This document shows, piece by piece, positions 55,253 through 63,978 of a stretch of DNA of 64,000 bases. Location of the stretch: the NCBI GenBank assembly GCA_015063445.1, contig SVUD01000004.1, forward strand, positions 1-64,000, in the 5' to 3' direction. The stretch comes from Oscillospiraceae bacterium (GTDB taxonomy: Bacteria; Bacillota_A; Clostridia; Oscillospirales; CAG-272). The notes under the pieces were generated by a model. That model did no database searches, was not told the origin of the DNA, and was given only the letters and a program-made list of their open reading frames with translations. Position numbers and translations under genes: made by a program. Position 1 is the stretch's first letter. Each line of letters opens with the position of its first letter.

Positions 55253-55846
55253 ATGAGCAAATGCGCAACGTTAGGTGAATACATGGCAAAGAGGTTAAAA
55301 ATCGAGAAAATATTGCGTTGTATTTTGATTGCTATGCTTTTAGGACTTGCAGCGCTAATAGTTTTAGCGGTTGTTAAAAGCATAGATTTTTTAGTTGCCG
55401 CTATATTTCTCTTTTTTGCAGCTGTAATTTATACCATAATTTACGTAGACAAGTATGCATGTATGCTTGGTAACAGAAAATGGTTAAAAAAGTTAGGATA
55501 TGAGCATATAGCCGATGATATGCTGATAGATAATCCAATAATGCCCGACTCCAGGATATATTGCGGTGAAAAAGCCATATTTTCTGCAAAATTCGGTTTA
55601 GTAATTCCTTATGTAGAGATTGCATGGGTATATATGTGCCGCCACAGTGTTAACGGATTTAACGTGGATAATCATTTGAATCTGCATACCAAATCCGGAA
55701 AAAAGATTTTGGTGTACGCAAAGAAAAATGAATTCAAAATTTTAATGCTTTGCATAGCGAGTAAAGTTCCTGGTGTAATCGCAGGATATGGAAACGAGCA
55801 AAAGCTTAAATATAAAGCCCTGCTCAAAGAGAATGACAAAAAATAA
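55253..55846 (+). CDS. Membrane protein with a PH-like cytosolic domain, 197 aa
   Basis: After a polar start two hydrophobic helices lie near residues 24-62 (ILRCILIAMLLGLAALIVLA and DFLVAAIFLFFAAVIYTIIY). The remaining 130 residues form a soluble beta-rich part (PDSRIYCGEKAIFSAKFGLV, YVEIAWVYMCRHSVNG, LHTKSGKKILVYAKKNEF), which looks like bacterial PH/YcxB-type domains in which strands alternate with KxGK turns. Function unknown. AGGAG precedes the start. It is the first gene under the twin-operator promoter, followed 33 bases later by the large secreted peptidase, so it may help to regulate, sense or protect against it. Confidence 0.7.
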   Translation: MSKCATLGEYMAKRLKIEKILRCILIAMLLGLAALIVLAVVKSIDFLVAAIFLFFAAVIYTIIYVDKYACMLGNRKWLKKLGYEHIADDMLIDNPIMPDSRIYCGEKAIFSAKFGLVIPYVEIAWVYMCRHSVNGFNVDNHLNLHTKSGKKILVYAKKNEFKILMLCIASKVPGVIAGYGNEQKLKYKALLKENDKK

Positions 55847-55879
55847 ATCACTATATAATTGATCACAGGAGAAAACAGC

Positions 55880-58792
55880 ATGAAAAAACTAATTTCTATT
55901 TTTACTTTAGCAATAACAATTGTCTTATCGGTAATTGTTGTTAATCCTATTAAAGTAGAGGCTGCAGAAATAATGACGGCGCAAGAATTTGCGGATAAAT
56001 GTTATGAAGTTGCTACAGAGTACAAGACGCTCTATGTTATGGGGTGCTTTGGCGCTCCAATGAATTCTACAAACAAAAATCGGTATATCAATGAGCACAG
56101 TTATAATCAAGGTGCGGATAGAACTAAAAAAATTAATGCTGCCTCATCAGATACATTTGGATTTGATTGTGTGTGCTTAATCAAAGGCATATTGTGGGGA
56201 TGGAGTGGAAACACCGGAAAAACTTATGGTGGCGCAACCTATGCTTCTAACGGCGTTTCAGATATGAGTATTCCCACCATGAAATCGAAATGCACAGGTG
56301 TAACTACCGATTTTTCGAATATAGAAGTTGGAGAAATACTTTTTCATAAGGATTCAAGCGGTACTTACGATCACGTAGGTATTTACATAGGAAACGGACT
56401 TGCAGTTGAATCAACGCCGATTTGGGATGACGGTGTTCAAGTAACCGCAGTGTCTAATATAGGCTCGAAAAACGGTTACAATTCAAGAAAATGGTATAGT
56501 CACGGAAAGTTGACACCATTTTTGAAATACGGTCCTACGCATAAATGTTCTGAATTTAATAATTTAGGTGTTTGTAAGGAATGTAGTACGTCATTCGATT
56601 GGGCAAGTACACTAAATAAGAGTGATTCAGGTATTTATAAGGTTACGAAAGATTTTACGGCAAGAACGAATGCACCGTATGAAGCCGCAACAGCCGCAGC
56701 TTCAAGCATAAAAAAAGACTCAAAGGTAACGGTTATTGGATCTTATACAAACGCTTTTGGAAACAAGTGGTATAAGTTTAATTATAACGGAACTGAAGGC
56801 TACGTATTTAACAGCTATTTGATTTATGAGAGTAGTGATAAAACACCAGCAGGTGAATATAGCTTCCTTTTCCCCGTAAATAACGGCGGAGTAAATATAG
56901 CCTTTCTTTATGGCAGTACGCCCGAGTATTCCAACGGAGCTCAACATGATGGAATAGACATATACTCTAATGGAGATCAGGTAATTTACGCCGCATTTAG
57001 TGGCACCGTAACCAAAATTAATAACTCTTGCAATCATGTTCACTATCCGAAAGAAAATAACGGCAGTAAGTGCGCTCATTATTCTACGTGGGGAAACTCT
57101 GTTTATATAAAGAGCGATGATGGAAAAATATACGGTATTTACGGTCATTTAAAACAGAATTCAATTTTAGTTAAGAATGGGGATAAGATAGAAAAAGGTC
57201 AGCCTTTGGCTTCTATGGGATCATCGGGACATTCTTATAATAAACATTTGCATTTTGAAGTGCGTAAGAGTGATTTCTCTACCAAAATTAATGTTAATCC
57301 AAGTGATTCGAGTAGAAACACCGGTGTAGTTGACTATACAACTTCTGGTTATCAGCAACTTAAATCGGATACGATTAGTGAAGGAACGTATACTTTGAAT
57401 AACGACGGTTATAGAATGTATATGAAACGAAATGCTTCGGATTTTGATACATTGGGCGCTTCGAATTCTGCAGTAACCTCTAAATTTGAATTCAATATAA
57501 TTAAAGATGGAAACTTTTACAGACTTGTTCCAAAGGATGGCGGTGCAAACTATCTTAACAGCGTATGGAACGACACGCAAGTTACTCATTCATTGAACGG
57601 TGCAGAGGTAACGCTTTGCAAAAATGATGCTAAAGACTATTCACAAAAGTGGATTTTTGAAGAGTGTGGCAATGGATATCTTATCCATCCGGCGTGTACA
57701 CCCGCATTTTCTATTACAAGAGATGGCAACAAACTTGTTGTAAAGCAGACAACCAAAGAAGCAAATCAAATATGGAAGCTTGAAGGTGACTGCAATCACC
57801 AATATGTATATAAAAAAGATGAAGCCACCGAAGATTTGGGACACTGGAAAGAATGTACTTTGTGTGAATATAAAACTGAAATGCTTGCGCACAATTACGA
57901 CTGTAAAATTTGTGATACTTCGTGTGATGACTGTGGATACACAAAAGCAATGCATAGCGAGACTATTCTGACAGAATTCAAGCATACTTATGTAGATTCG
58001 TGGGGGCATATAAGAGAATGTAAGCATTGCGGAAGCTCGGAAGAAGAGATGCACCATCCTGATATGAGGTACTATTACAATGCTTCGCAGCATTACTTTT
58101 ATTGTAGATACTGTGAAAGTAATTTTGAATATAAAGACCACATTTTCAGCAATCAATGTGATACTACATGTGATTCATGCCTATACCAACGAACCACCTC
58201 TCACAAGTACACAAACGACTGCGATAACAGCTGTAACGTCTGCGGCGCAACGAGAACCACCTCTCACAAGTATACAAACAATTGTGACACAACCTGTAAC
58301 GTTTGCAACGAGGCGCGAACCGTTACGCATGCTTACGGTGAATGGAGCGTTGTAGACCCTGCTACTTGTACCGAAAAGGGCTCGGAAAAGAGAACCTGCT
58401 CTGTTTGCGGCAAAGCCGAGGAAAGAGAGCTTGAAAAGACCGAGCATAGCCTTGACACAAGAACTGACGGAAAAAACACCTTTGAATATTGTAAAAACTG
58501 CAGTTATTTCGCCATAGTCGGCGGCAACGGCGCTATCGGCGGCTCTAATTCCAACGGTAATTTGTCTCCCGACGGAACTCTTGACGTTCCCGGCGATAAT
58601 CTTCTGTCCGGCGGAAATAACATCGGTAATTCCGATGAAAATGGCGAAGACGGTGATTTTTCTCATAAAGAATACAGAGAAAAAACAATTATCATCGGAG
58701 CTTCGGTAATTATCGGTATGACGTTTATGGGAATTGTATCTGGTCTTATAAGAAGAGGCGGAAAGGGCAAAGCCTCGAAAAAAGAAAAATAA
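55880..58792 (+). CDS. Secreted two-peptidase cell-wall enzyme: NlpC/P60 + SH3 + M23 + ricin-like + Cys repeats + TM, 970 aa
   Basis: Start 55880 (MKKLISIF, SD AGGAGA) opens a signal peptide ending near KVEA. An NlpC/P60-like domain (about 35-215) has C97 (FGFDCVCL) and H165 (YDHVGIYIGNG). An SH3b-like part follows (about 255-315, TARTNAPYEAATAAASSIKK, EGYVFNSYLI). An M23 (LytM) peptidase has H356/D360 (HDGID) and H456-L-H458 (HLHFEV). Next come a ricin-type stretch (about 490-620, QKWIFEECGNGY, NQIWKLEG), then Cys-rich repeats CxxC type with two copies of RTTSHKYTN, and a C-terminal membrane helix (TIIIGASVIIGMTFMGIVSG) with a Lys/Arg anchor. Two different peptidoglycan hydrolases in one chain is unusual. 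Co-transcribed with the membrane protein above. Confidence 0.85.
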   Translation: MKKLISIFTLAITIVLSVIVVNPIKVEAAEIMTAQEFADKCYEVATEYKTLYVMGCFGAPMNSTNKNRYINEHSYNQGADRTKKINAASSDTFGFDCVCLIKGILWGWSGNTGKTYGGATYASNGVSDMSIPTMKSKCTGVTTDFSNIEVGEILFHKDSSGTYDHVGIYIGNGLAVESTPIWDDGVQVTAVSNIGSKNGYNSRKWYSHGKLTPFLKYGPTHKCSEFNNLGVCKECSTSFDWASTLNKSDSGIYKVTKDFTARTNAPYEAATAAASSIKKDSKVTVIGSYTNAFGNKWYKFNYNGTEGYVFNSYLIYESSDKTPAGEYSFLFPVNNGGVNIAFLYGSTPEYSNGAQHDGIDIYSNGDQVIYAAFSGTVTKINNSCNHVHYPKENNGSKCAHYSTWGNSVYIKSDDGKIYGIYGHLKQNSILVKNGDKIEKGQPLASMGSSGHSYNKHLHFEVRKSDFSTKINVNPSDSSRNTGVVDYTTSGYQQLKSDTISEGTYTLNNDGYRMYMKRNASDFDTLGASNSAVTSKFEFNIIKDGNFYRLVPKDGGANYLNSVWNDTQVTHSLNGAEVTLCKNDAKDYSQKWIFEECGNGYLIHPACTPAFSITRDGNKLVVKQTTKEANQIWKLEGDCNHQYVYKKDEATEDLGHWKECTLCEYKTEMLAHNYDCKICDTSCDDCGYTKAMHSETILTEFKHTYVDSWGHIRECKHCGSSEEEMHHPDMRYYYNASQHYFYCRYCESNFEYKDHIFSNQCDTTCDSCLYQRTTSHKYTNDCDNSCNVCGATRTTSHKYTNNCDTTCNVCNEARTVTHAYGEWSVVDPATCTEKGSEKRTCSVCGKAEERELEKTEHSLDTRTDGKNTFEYCKNCSYFAIVGGNGAIGGSNSNGNLSPDGTLDVPGDNLLSGGNNIGNSDENGEDGDFSHKEYREKTIIIGASVIIGMTFMGIVSGLIRRGGKGKASKKEK

Positions 58793-58815
58793 AGCAAAAA
58801 TCATATACTAAAGCA

Positions 58816-58860
58816 AAAAGCGGTTGTTTGATACCTCAGTGTAAAGAGCAACCGCTCGTT
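58816..58860 (+). terminator. Terminator of the XRE-controlled operon
   Basis: AGCGGTTG pairs with CAACCGCT over a 20-base loop, followed by CGTTTTAT. Confidence 0.75.
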
Positions 58861-58897
58861 TTATAAAGAAAAAAATAAAATATTTTTCCAAAACCTA

Positions 58898-58926
58898 TTG
58901 ATTTTTCAGAAAGTTTATGGTACAAT
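58898..58926 (+). promoter_or_regulatory. rpsT promoter
   Basis: TTGATT (58898-58903), 17 bases, TACAAT (58921-58926), preceded by TGG. The leader is about 105 bases and contains the hairpin AACGG (58967-58971)/CCGTT (58982-58986) and a GCG..CGC pair; autogenous control is possible but not shown. Confidence 0.7.
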
Positions 58927-59032
58927 ACTTTAGTATGAAAATGTGGCGTGGTTGTAACAAGTTGGAAACGGACCCTCTCAGCCGTTGAAAAGGAGTTGCG
59001 GCAGTCGCTCTTAAAAATTAAAGGAGACTAAA

Positions 59033-59296
59033 ATGGCTAATATTAAGTCCGCTAAAAAGCGTATTCTCGTAAACCGCTCTAAGGCACTTCGTAACCAGAT
59101 GGCAAAGAGCCAGCTCAAGACCTTCATCAAGAAGTTCAACGCAGCTGTTGCAGCAAACGATAAGGCTGCTGCTACCGAGCTTTATCCTGTAGTTATTAAG
59201 AAGGTTGACCAGGCAGTTGTTCGTGGTATTCTTCATAAGAATAACGCAGCTCACAAGAAGTCTGCGCTTACGCTTAAGCTTAACAAAATGGCATAA
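59033..59296 (+). CDS. rpsT: 30S ribosomal protein S20, 87 aa
   Basis: Three-helix protein binding 16S rRNA early in 30S assembly. MANIKSAKKRILVNRSKALR and the Lys-rich helices with GILHKNNAAHKKSALTLKLN are family-typical. AAAGGAG lies 8 bases before the ATG. Single gene. Confidence 0.97.
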   Translation: MANIKSAKKRILVNRSKALRNQMAKSQLKTFIKKFNAAVAANDKAAATELYPVVIKKVDQAVVRGILHKNNAAHKKSALTLKLNKMA

Positions 59297-59311
59297 TTTC
59301 AGTTAAAAATA

Positions 59312-59352
59312 TAAAAAACCTATTCGGCTTAACCCACCGAATAGGCTTTTTG
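59312..59352 (+). terminator. rpsT terminator
   Basis: CCTATTCGG pairs with CCGAATAGG, loop of nine bases, A tract before, CTTTTTG after; also usable for yidD on the other strand. Confidence 0.85.
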
Positions 59353-59373
59353 TTTTATATAGGAAGAAAAAAA

Positions 59374-59748
59374 TTACGGATAATCAATTCCGCCGTTTGG
59401 CGGCTTGCAGCGAGTTATACGCTTAACGCCCTTGATAACGCCCTTGATAAGTCCGTATTTGTTGATAGCCATTATCATATAAGTGGAGCAGGTCGGCTCA
59501 AAGCGGCATCTGTCCCGCATTTTCTTTGGCGCAAACGCCTTATACATAAGAATCGAGCCGATAACGAACGGCTTTAAAAGAAGCGCCGATAGCAAGGATA
59601 TAACCACCGCCACGGTTATCCTAAGCGCAAGATAGGGAATCATGTACGAAAAAATACCGAACAGTACCCACATCGCACTCACGGCAATAAGCGGAGCGCA
59701 AAAATATTTAATTAAATCGCCGACACGTATTTCACGAATCAATTTCAT
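59374..59748 (-). CDS. yidD: YidD membrane insertion factor with extra N-terminal membrane segment, 124 aa
   Basis: YidD assists YidC in protein insertion. The C-terminal half has the exact signature: CRFEPTCSTYMIMAINKYG, GVIKGVKRITRCKP and the terminal PPNGGIDYP. The first 55 residues add two hydrophobic stretches (FCAPLIAVSAMWVLFGIFSY and ALRITVAVVISLLSALLL) that the usual 70-90-residue YidD lacks. The gene stands alone; rpmH/rnpA/yidC are not here. Confidence 0.9.
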   Translation of the reverse strand: MKLIREIRVGDLIKYFCAPLIAVSAMWVLFGIFSYMIPYLALRITVAVVISLLSALLLKPFVIGSILMYKAFAPKKMRDRCRFEPTCSTYMIMAINKYGLIKGVIKGVKRITRCKPPNGGIDYP

Positions 59749-59927
59749 ATAATCGTCTCCTGTTACGAGAATGCATTTAAATGCGATATTAAAAGCCGCC
59801 GTAGCTTATACAGCAAATTTTAAAATATACACGCTTATTATATCACTTAATACGCCCCATATCAAGTGAAAAAGGCAAAAAAGTCGCTTTATATGGATTT
59901 TGGCAGAGCTATAATGAATGCATACTT

Positions 59928-60821
59928 TCACGAATGAAGCTTTCTGAAAGCCTTTGGAGATATCCCCTTTTCTCTGACGAAGGACTTATTAAGGTGAGAA
60001 GCGTCGTAAAATCCGGAGTCGTAAGCAATTTCCGCAATACTTAAGGCGGTATTGAGAAGCATATATTCGGCAGCCTCAAGCCTTCTTTTCATAAGATATT
60101 CCGAGGGCGGAAGCTTGCATATCTCGGTGAATTTTTTGACGAAAGCGCTTCTTGAAAGATTAGCAATTTTCGCAAGGTCGTTAACAGTCAGCTTTTCGTT
60201 ATAACACTCGTGTATTTTGGAAATTGCCTTCATAAAGCTTTCATCGGAATGCTGCAGAGCGTTCTTTTCTTTCTTTTCGCTCTCAATTTCGCTGTAAGCC
60301 TTGCACAGCAGAGGAATAAGCACCATAGCGAGTCCGCTTCTTGCTAAGCAGTCCGAGGCGAGTGTCCAATTTGGATATTCCTCCATTTGAGAAAGCAGAG
60401 CGCGTACCTTGGCAAAGCGCTCGTCGGATAAGCGCAAATGCAACGGCTTTTTTGAGGTCGTACGCATTATCGGCTCGGCTCTGAAAAGCTCAAAATACGA
60501 TTCGAGCATATGGAAATCCGCAGAATTCTTATCTACGAAGCGTTGATGTATAAGAATATGAAAAACGTCGAAGCCCTCGCCGCCCAAATATCCGTGGCGT
60601 ACCTCGGGCGGAATTATAAATATATCTCCCACGCCGACATCAAGGCAGTTCTCCTCAATATAATGTTTTCCGTTTCCGTTTATTACGATATTAATTTCGG
60701 GAAATTCCTGAACGTGCATTCCTATTTTGTAGTTATGCATAACGAATGCGTGAATATTATCAAGCTCGCCTTTGAATACCTCATCCTGAGTGTAGTAATA
60801 TTCATAGTGATCGGGAAGCAT
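59928..60821 (-). CDS. AraC-family regulator divergent from the glycyl radical enzyme, 297 aa
   Basis: N-terminal cupin sensor (GDIFIIPPEVRHGY with the usual His) and C-terminal double HTH (LTVNDLAKIANLSRSAFVKK and AEIAYDSGFYDASHLNKSF). GGAGGTGGGG lies before the start. Divergent from and probably controlling the enzyme at 60948. Effector not known; AraC/GRE pairs respond to the enzyme's substrate in several systems. Confidence 0.92.
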   Translation of the reverse strand: MLPDHYEYYYTQDEVFKGELDNIHAFVMHNYKIGMHVQEFPEINIVINGNGKHYIEENCLDVGVGDIFIIPPEVRHGYLGGEGFDVFHILIHQRFVDKNSADFHMLESYFELFRAEPIMRTTSKKPLHLRLSDERFAKVRALLSQMEEYPNWTLASDCLARSGLAMVLIPLLCKAYSEIESEKKEKNALQHSDESFMKAISKIHECYNEKLTVNDLAKIANLSRSAFVKKFTEICKLPPSEYLMKRRLEAAEYMLLNTALSIAEIAYDSGFYDASHLNKSFVREKGISPKAFRKLHS

Positions 60822-60873
60822 ACCCCACCTCCTAAAGACAAAATTACAAAAATAAAAGTATGATTATACATAG

Positions 60874-60902
60874 ATTGTACCATTAATTTGTGATAAAATC
60901 AA
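60874..60902. promoter_or_regulatory. Face-to-face AraC and GRE promoters
   Basis: The AraC promoter (minus) is TTGATT (60902-60897), 17 bases, TACAAT (60879-60874). The GRE promoter (plus) shows an extended -10, TGATAAAAT (60891-60899), but no -35 at the right spacing, which suits an activated promoter. Its -10 overlaps the AraC -35, so the two cannot be used at once. Confidence 0.55.
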
Positions 60903-60947
60903 TATGTAACCTTAAAAATATTTATTTTTAGTAAAGAGGTAGAGCCT

Positions 60948-63107
60948 ATGATTACTGAAAGAATATCAAAAATGCAAGAAATATCCAAAACAAGAGGAAA
61001 GGTTCCGGCAATACGCCCCCATTTCACAAGGGACTATAACGGCGCCGCCCTCGGTATGTATAAGGATCTTCCGCATTGGGAAAAGCTTGCTCGTTCTATG
61101 GCGTACGCTATTGAAAATCAGCCGATCTATGCGTATGACGGCGATAGAATAGGCGGCAGAATATATTACGACCGCGAGCTTTATACAGAGGAATATTCAC
61201 CCGAGCTTGATTATAAGACCGAGGCGCATAATCGCTTCGTATCTGAATTCAGCGACGGTGAGGAAATGCTTGAGTGTCAGCTTATCACAAGAAATGCCCC
61301 GGGCCATATTTCATGGCTCTATGACAGAATATTGAAATACGGTGTTGAGGGCTATCGCAAAAAGGTAGAGGAAGCTCTTGCCACGGCAAAGGATGAGACG
61401 GCAGAGGAATTTTATAAGGGTGTAATTATTATGCTTGACGCTCTTCTCGTCTTTAACGATAAGCATATAGCGGAGTACGAGAAAATAGGGAACACCGAGC
61501 TTGCCGAGGTAATGAAAAAGGTTCCGAGAAAGCCCGCGGAAAGCTTCCGAGAGGCAGTTCAGGCGTATTTTATGCAGCATATAGTCGTTATGCGAGAGAA
61601 CCCCTTCGGCGGAAACGGTCCCGGAAGACTCGACTATTATCTTTGGCCTTATCTTTCCCGTGATCTCGATTCGGGGCGTGAAACGCTTGATTCGGCAAAG
61701 GAGCTTATTGACGAGCTGTTTTTGCGCATAAACGAGCGTATACACAATAAGGATACTTGGGTTGAAACGATAGTTGTCGGCGGTACTGATCCCGATGGAA
61801 AATCTGCCGTAAATCCTCTTACCTATATAATGATCCAATCTGTAATGGACCTCAATATCACCCACCCTGCCGTATATATAAGACTTCCCGAAAATCCGCC
61901 CGAGGAGCTTGTTTCGATGTCGGCTCGCTTTATGATGTCCGGTAACAACCGAGCGCAGATACTCTACGATAAAAACGTGATCGACGCTCTTATGAAGAGC
62001 GGAGTTGAGTATAAGGATGCCGTGGAATACTATTGCGGCGGCTGTATGGAGATAGGAATTCAAGGAAAAATATCCGACTATCTATGGGTGGGCTGGCAAA
62101 ACACCCCCAAAATGCTCGAGCTTATGATAACCGACGGAGTATGTCTTGTCACAGGTAAGCAGTATTCGCTCTTCAGATTCGGCGGACTTGTAAGCTATAA
62201 TAGCTTTGAGGACTTCTACCGTGATTTTATAACCGAAGCGGAAAGAGTTACAAGAGCGTATTTAAGAGAGCAGGACATATATAGCGAGGTAACAGAAAAA
62301 AATCGCCCCTCATACCTGATATCAAGTATGATAGACGATTGTCTTGCGCGCGGCAGAAATATGCACGCAGGCGGCGCGAAATACCACGACTACGGAGTTT
62401 CTCAGCTCGGTATGCCAAACGTTGCCGACGGACTCTTTGCAATCAAGAAAGCCGTATTTGATGATAAAATATGCACGGCAGAGGAGCTTGTCAGCGCGCT
62501 TAAGGCCAATTTCGTGGGCTATGAGGCTTTGCAGTTAAAGCTCAAAAGCATTCCAAAATACGGTATGGATAATGACGAGGCAGACGCTCTCGCAACTCGC
62601 CTTATGAGTGATTTTTCGGATATGCTGCGTAACTACCGCACCCGCTTTGGCGGTCATGGAAAGCCTGTTATACTTACCTTCGTATTCTCACCCCAGGCGG
62701 CAAAGGTAATCGGAGCGACTGCCGACGGAAGAGCGGCGCACGGAAACGTAGCGCACGGCGTTACGCCGCATAGCGCCTCTATGAAATGCGGTCTTACCGC
62801 AGCAATAAATTCTTGCGGAAAGCTTCGCTTTGATAAATTTTCGGGCGGTGCGTCTACTATGTGGGACTTTGATGCGTCGTTTGCCAACGAGGAGCTTATA
62901 AAAGCGGTTCTCCTGACCTTCTTTGAGAAGGGCGGTCAGATTTTCCAGGGCAATACGACTCCCGTCGAGGAGCTTATAGAGGCTAAGAAGAATCCCGAGG
63001 AATACGAACATCTTATGGTTCGTGTCGGCGGCTATTCGGCAAGATTTGTTCATCTTTCCGCAGACGTTCAGGACGAAATTATAAACCGTATGAGACATTC
63101 AAGATAA
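60948..63107 (+). CDS. Glycyl radical enzyme (PFL-like family), 719 aa
   Basis: A radical enzyme of the pyruvate formate-lyase superfamily. The glycyl radical motif VRVGGYSARF puts Gly695 at the radical site, near the C-terminus as expected. The active-site cysteine segment is YYCGGCMEIG; Cys366 with Glu368 matches the GCxE pattern of the dehydratase/lyase branches rather than the CC pair of PFL itself. NPFGGNGPGRLDYYLWPY is also family-typical. Substrate unknown. No radical-SAM activase lies next to it in this window. The upstream AraC gene is the likely regulator. AGAGGT precedes the start. Confidence 0.88.
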   Translation: MITERISKMQEISKTRGKVPAIRPHFTRDYNGAALGMYKDLPHWEKLARSMAYAIENQPIYAYDGDRIGGRIYYDRELYTEEYSPELDYKTEAHNRFVSEFSDGEEMLECQLITRNAPGHISWLYDRILKYGVEGYRKKVEEALATAKDETAEEFYKGVIIMLDALLVFNDKHIAEYEKIGNTELAEVMKKVPRKPAESFREAVQAYFMQHIVVMRENPFGGNGPGRLDYYLWPYLSRDLDSGRETLDSAKELIDELFLRINERIHNKDTWVETIVVGGTDPDGKSAVNPLTYIMIQSVMDLNITHPAVYIRLPENPPEELVSMSARFMMSGNNRAQILYDKNVIDALMKSGVEYKDAVEYYCGGCMEIGIQGKISDYLWVGWQNTPKMLELMITDGVCLVTGKQYSLFRFGGLVSYNSFEDFYRDFITEAERVTRAYLREQDIYSEVTEKNRPSYLISSMIDDCLARGRNMHAGGAKYHDYGVSQLGMPNVADGLFAIKKAVFDDKICTAEELVSALKANFVGYEALQLKLKSIPKYGMDNDEADALATRLMSDFSDMLRNYRTRFGGHGKPVILTFVFSPQAAKVIGATADGRAAHGNVAHGVTPHSASMKCGLTAAINSCGKLRFDKFSGGASTMWDFDASFANEELIKAVLLTFFEKGGQIFQGNTTPVEELIEAKKNPEEYEHLMVRVGGYSARFVHLSADVQDEIINRMRHSR

Positions 63108-63117
63108 TAAAACAATA

Positions 63118-63160
63118 AGAGAGAGCGTTCGACCGAGCAGTCGATTCGTTCTCTCTTATT
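63118..63160. terminator. Convergent hairpin after the GRE
   Basis: AAGAGAGA and TCTCTCTT with inner CG pairs form a 9-bp plus stem. It lies between converging genes. A close relative occurs at 63936. Confidence 0.7.
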
Positions 63161-63191
63161 TGTTTGATAGTACAGTTCACAACGACAATTC

Positions 63192-63821
63192 TTATAGTAA
63201 ATTTTTAACAGCGTTTTTGATTTGTTCCATACCACTGCGATTAGGATGTCCCGAAAGCTTGTCAATTGCTTCGAATTTTATATAAGTCAATTCGAAATGA
63301 CGGCAGATTTCTTCAAATCCGTCCCTTATTTCATCCTTGATGTCGCAATTGATAAGCGGTATTATTCTCGATTTCGGCGAAGCTGTCCTCAGCTTTGCTA
63401 TCAGAGCCGAAAAGGCTGGGAGTACCATTCTTATATCATCCTCGGTGATATCACCGTATTTGATATCTCCGATAGGCGAATTTATCCATGAATCATTAGT
63501 GCCGCCAAAAACAAAAATCGTATCTATTCTGTTTTTGTTGAAGAAGCCGCTATTTATTATTCTGTCAGCTCTGAGATTGAAATGAGTTCCCGGTAAGTCT
63601 TCTCTTTCTGTTGAGCATACGGTTGTGCCGGAGTAGCTTTCGTTAAGAATAAGAGTTGACTCTGTTTCGGCGCAAAGCTTGTGCCACCACGTTTCGCGGA
63701 CGCTCTCAACGTCAGTACGCTCATCGGTGCGTGGATACCAAGAGCCATACCCGGTGGGATTAAATCCTTTGAATGTCGAATAACTGTCACCGATAATAAG
63801 TACGTTTCCAAATCCCTTCAT
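63192..63821 (-). CDS. SGNH/GDSL-like hydrolase, 209 aa
   Basis: A flavodoxin-like esterase fold: GDSYST (block I), GGTNDSW (block III) and SGHPNRSG (block V) with the catalytic His. The usual Asp three residues before His is replaced by Leu, though an Asp lies five residues before; some gut SGNH branches read this way. No signal peptide, so cytosolic. Start 63821 (MKGFGNVLIIGDS) has GCGAGG 9 bases before it. Natural substrates could be acyl groups on glycans, but nothing nearby fixes this. Confidence 0.8.
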   Translation of the reverse strand: MKGFGNVLIIGDSYSTFKGFNPTGYGSWYPRTDERTDVESVRETWWHKLCAETESTLILNESYSGTTVCSTEREDLPGTHFNLRADRIINSGFFNKNRIDTIFVFGGTNDSWINSPIGDIKYGDITEDDIRMVLPAFSALIAKLRTASPKSRIIPLINCDIKDEIRDGFEEICRHFELTYIKFEAIDKLSGHPNRSGMEQIKNAVKNLL

Positions 63822-63854
63822 TATATAAAACCTCGCAAATGAAATATCATTGGT

Positions 63855-63883
63855 ATTATACACTGCTTTAGGATCAATGTCAA
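63855..63883 (-). promoter_or_regulatory. Consensus promoter of the SGNH gene
   Basis: On the minus strand TTGACA (63883-63878), 17 bases, TATAAT (63860-63855): a perfect sigma-A sequence. Confidence 0.85.
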
Positions 63884-63935
63884 CTGTTTTTTTACTAAAG
63901 ATAGATCAAAAAGGTAAATATATAAATGATGTAAA

Positions 63936-63978
63936 AAAGAGAGAACGTTTCGACAAAAAAGCCGATCCGTTCTCTCAT
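63936..63978. terminator. Second GAGAGAACG hairpin
   Basis: GAGAGAACG pairs with CGTTCTCTC (plus one mismatch region) and matches the hairpin at 63118 closely. The gene it serves lies beyond the window. Confidence 0.5.
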
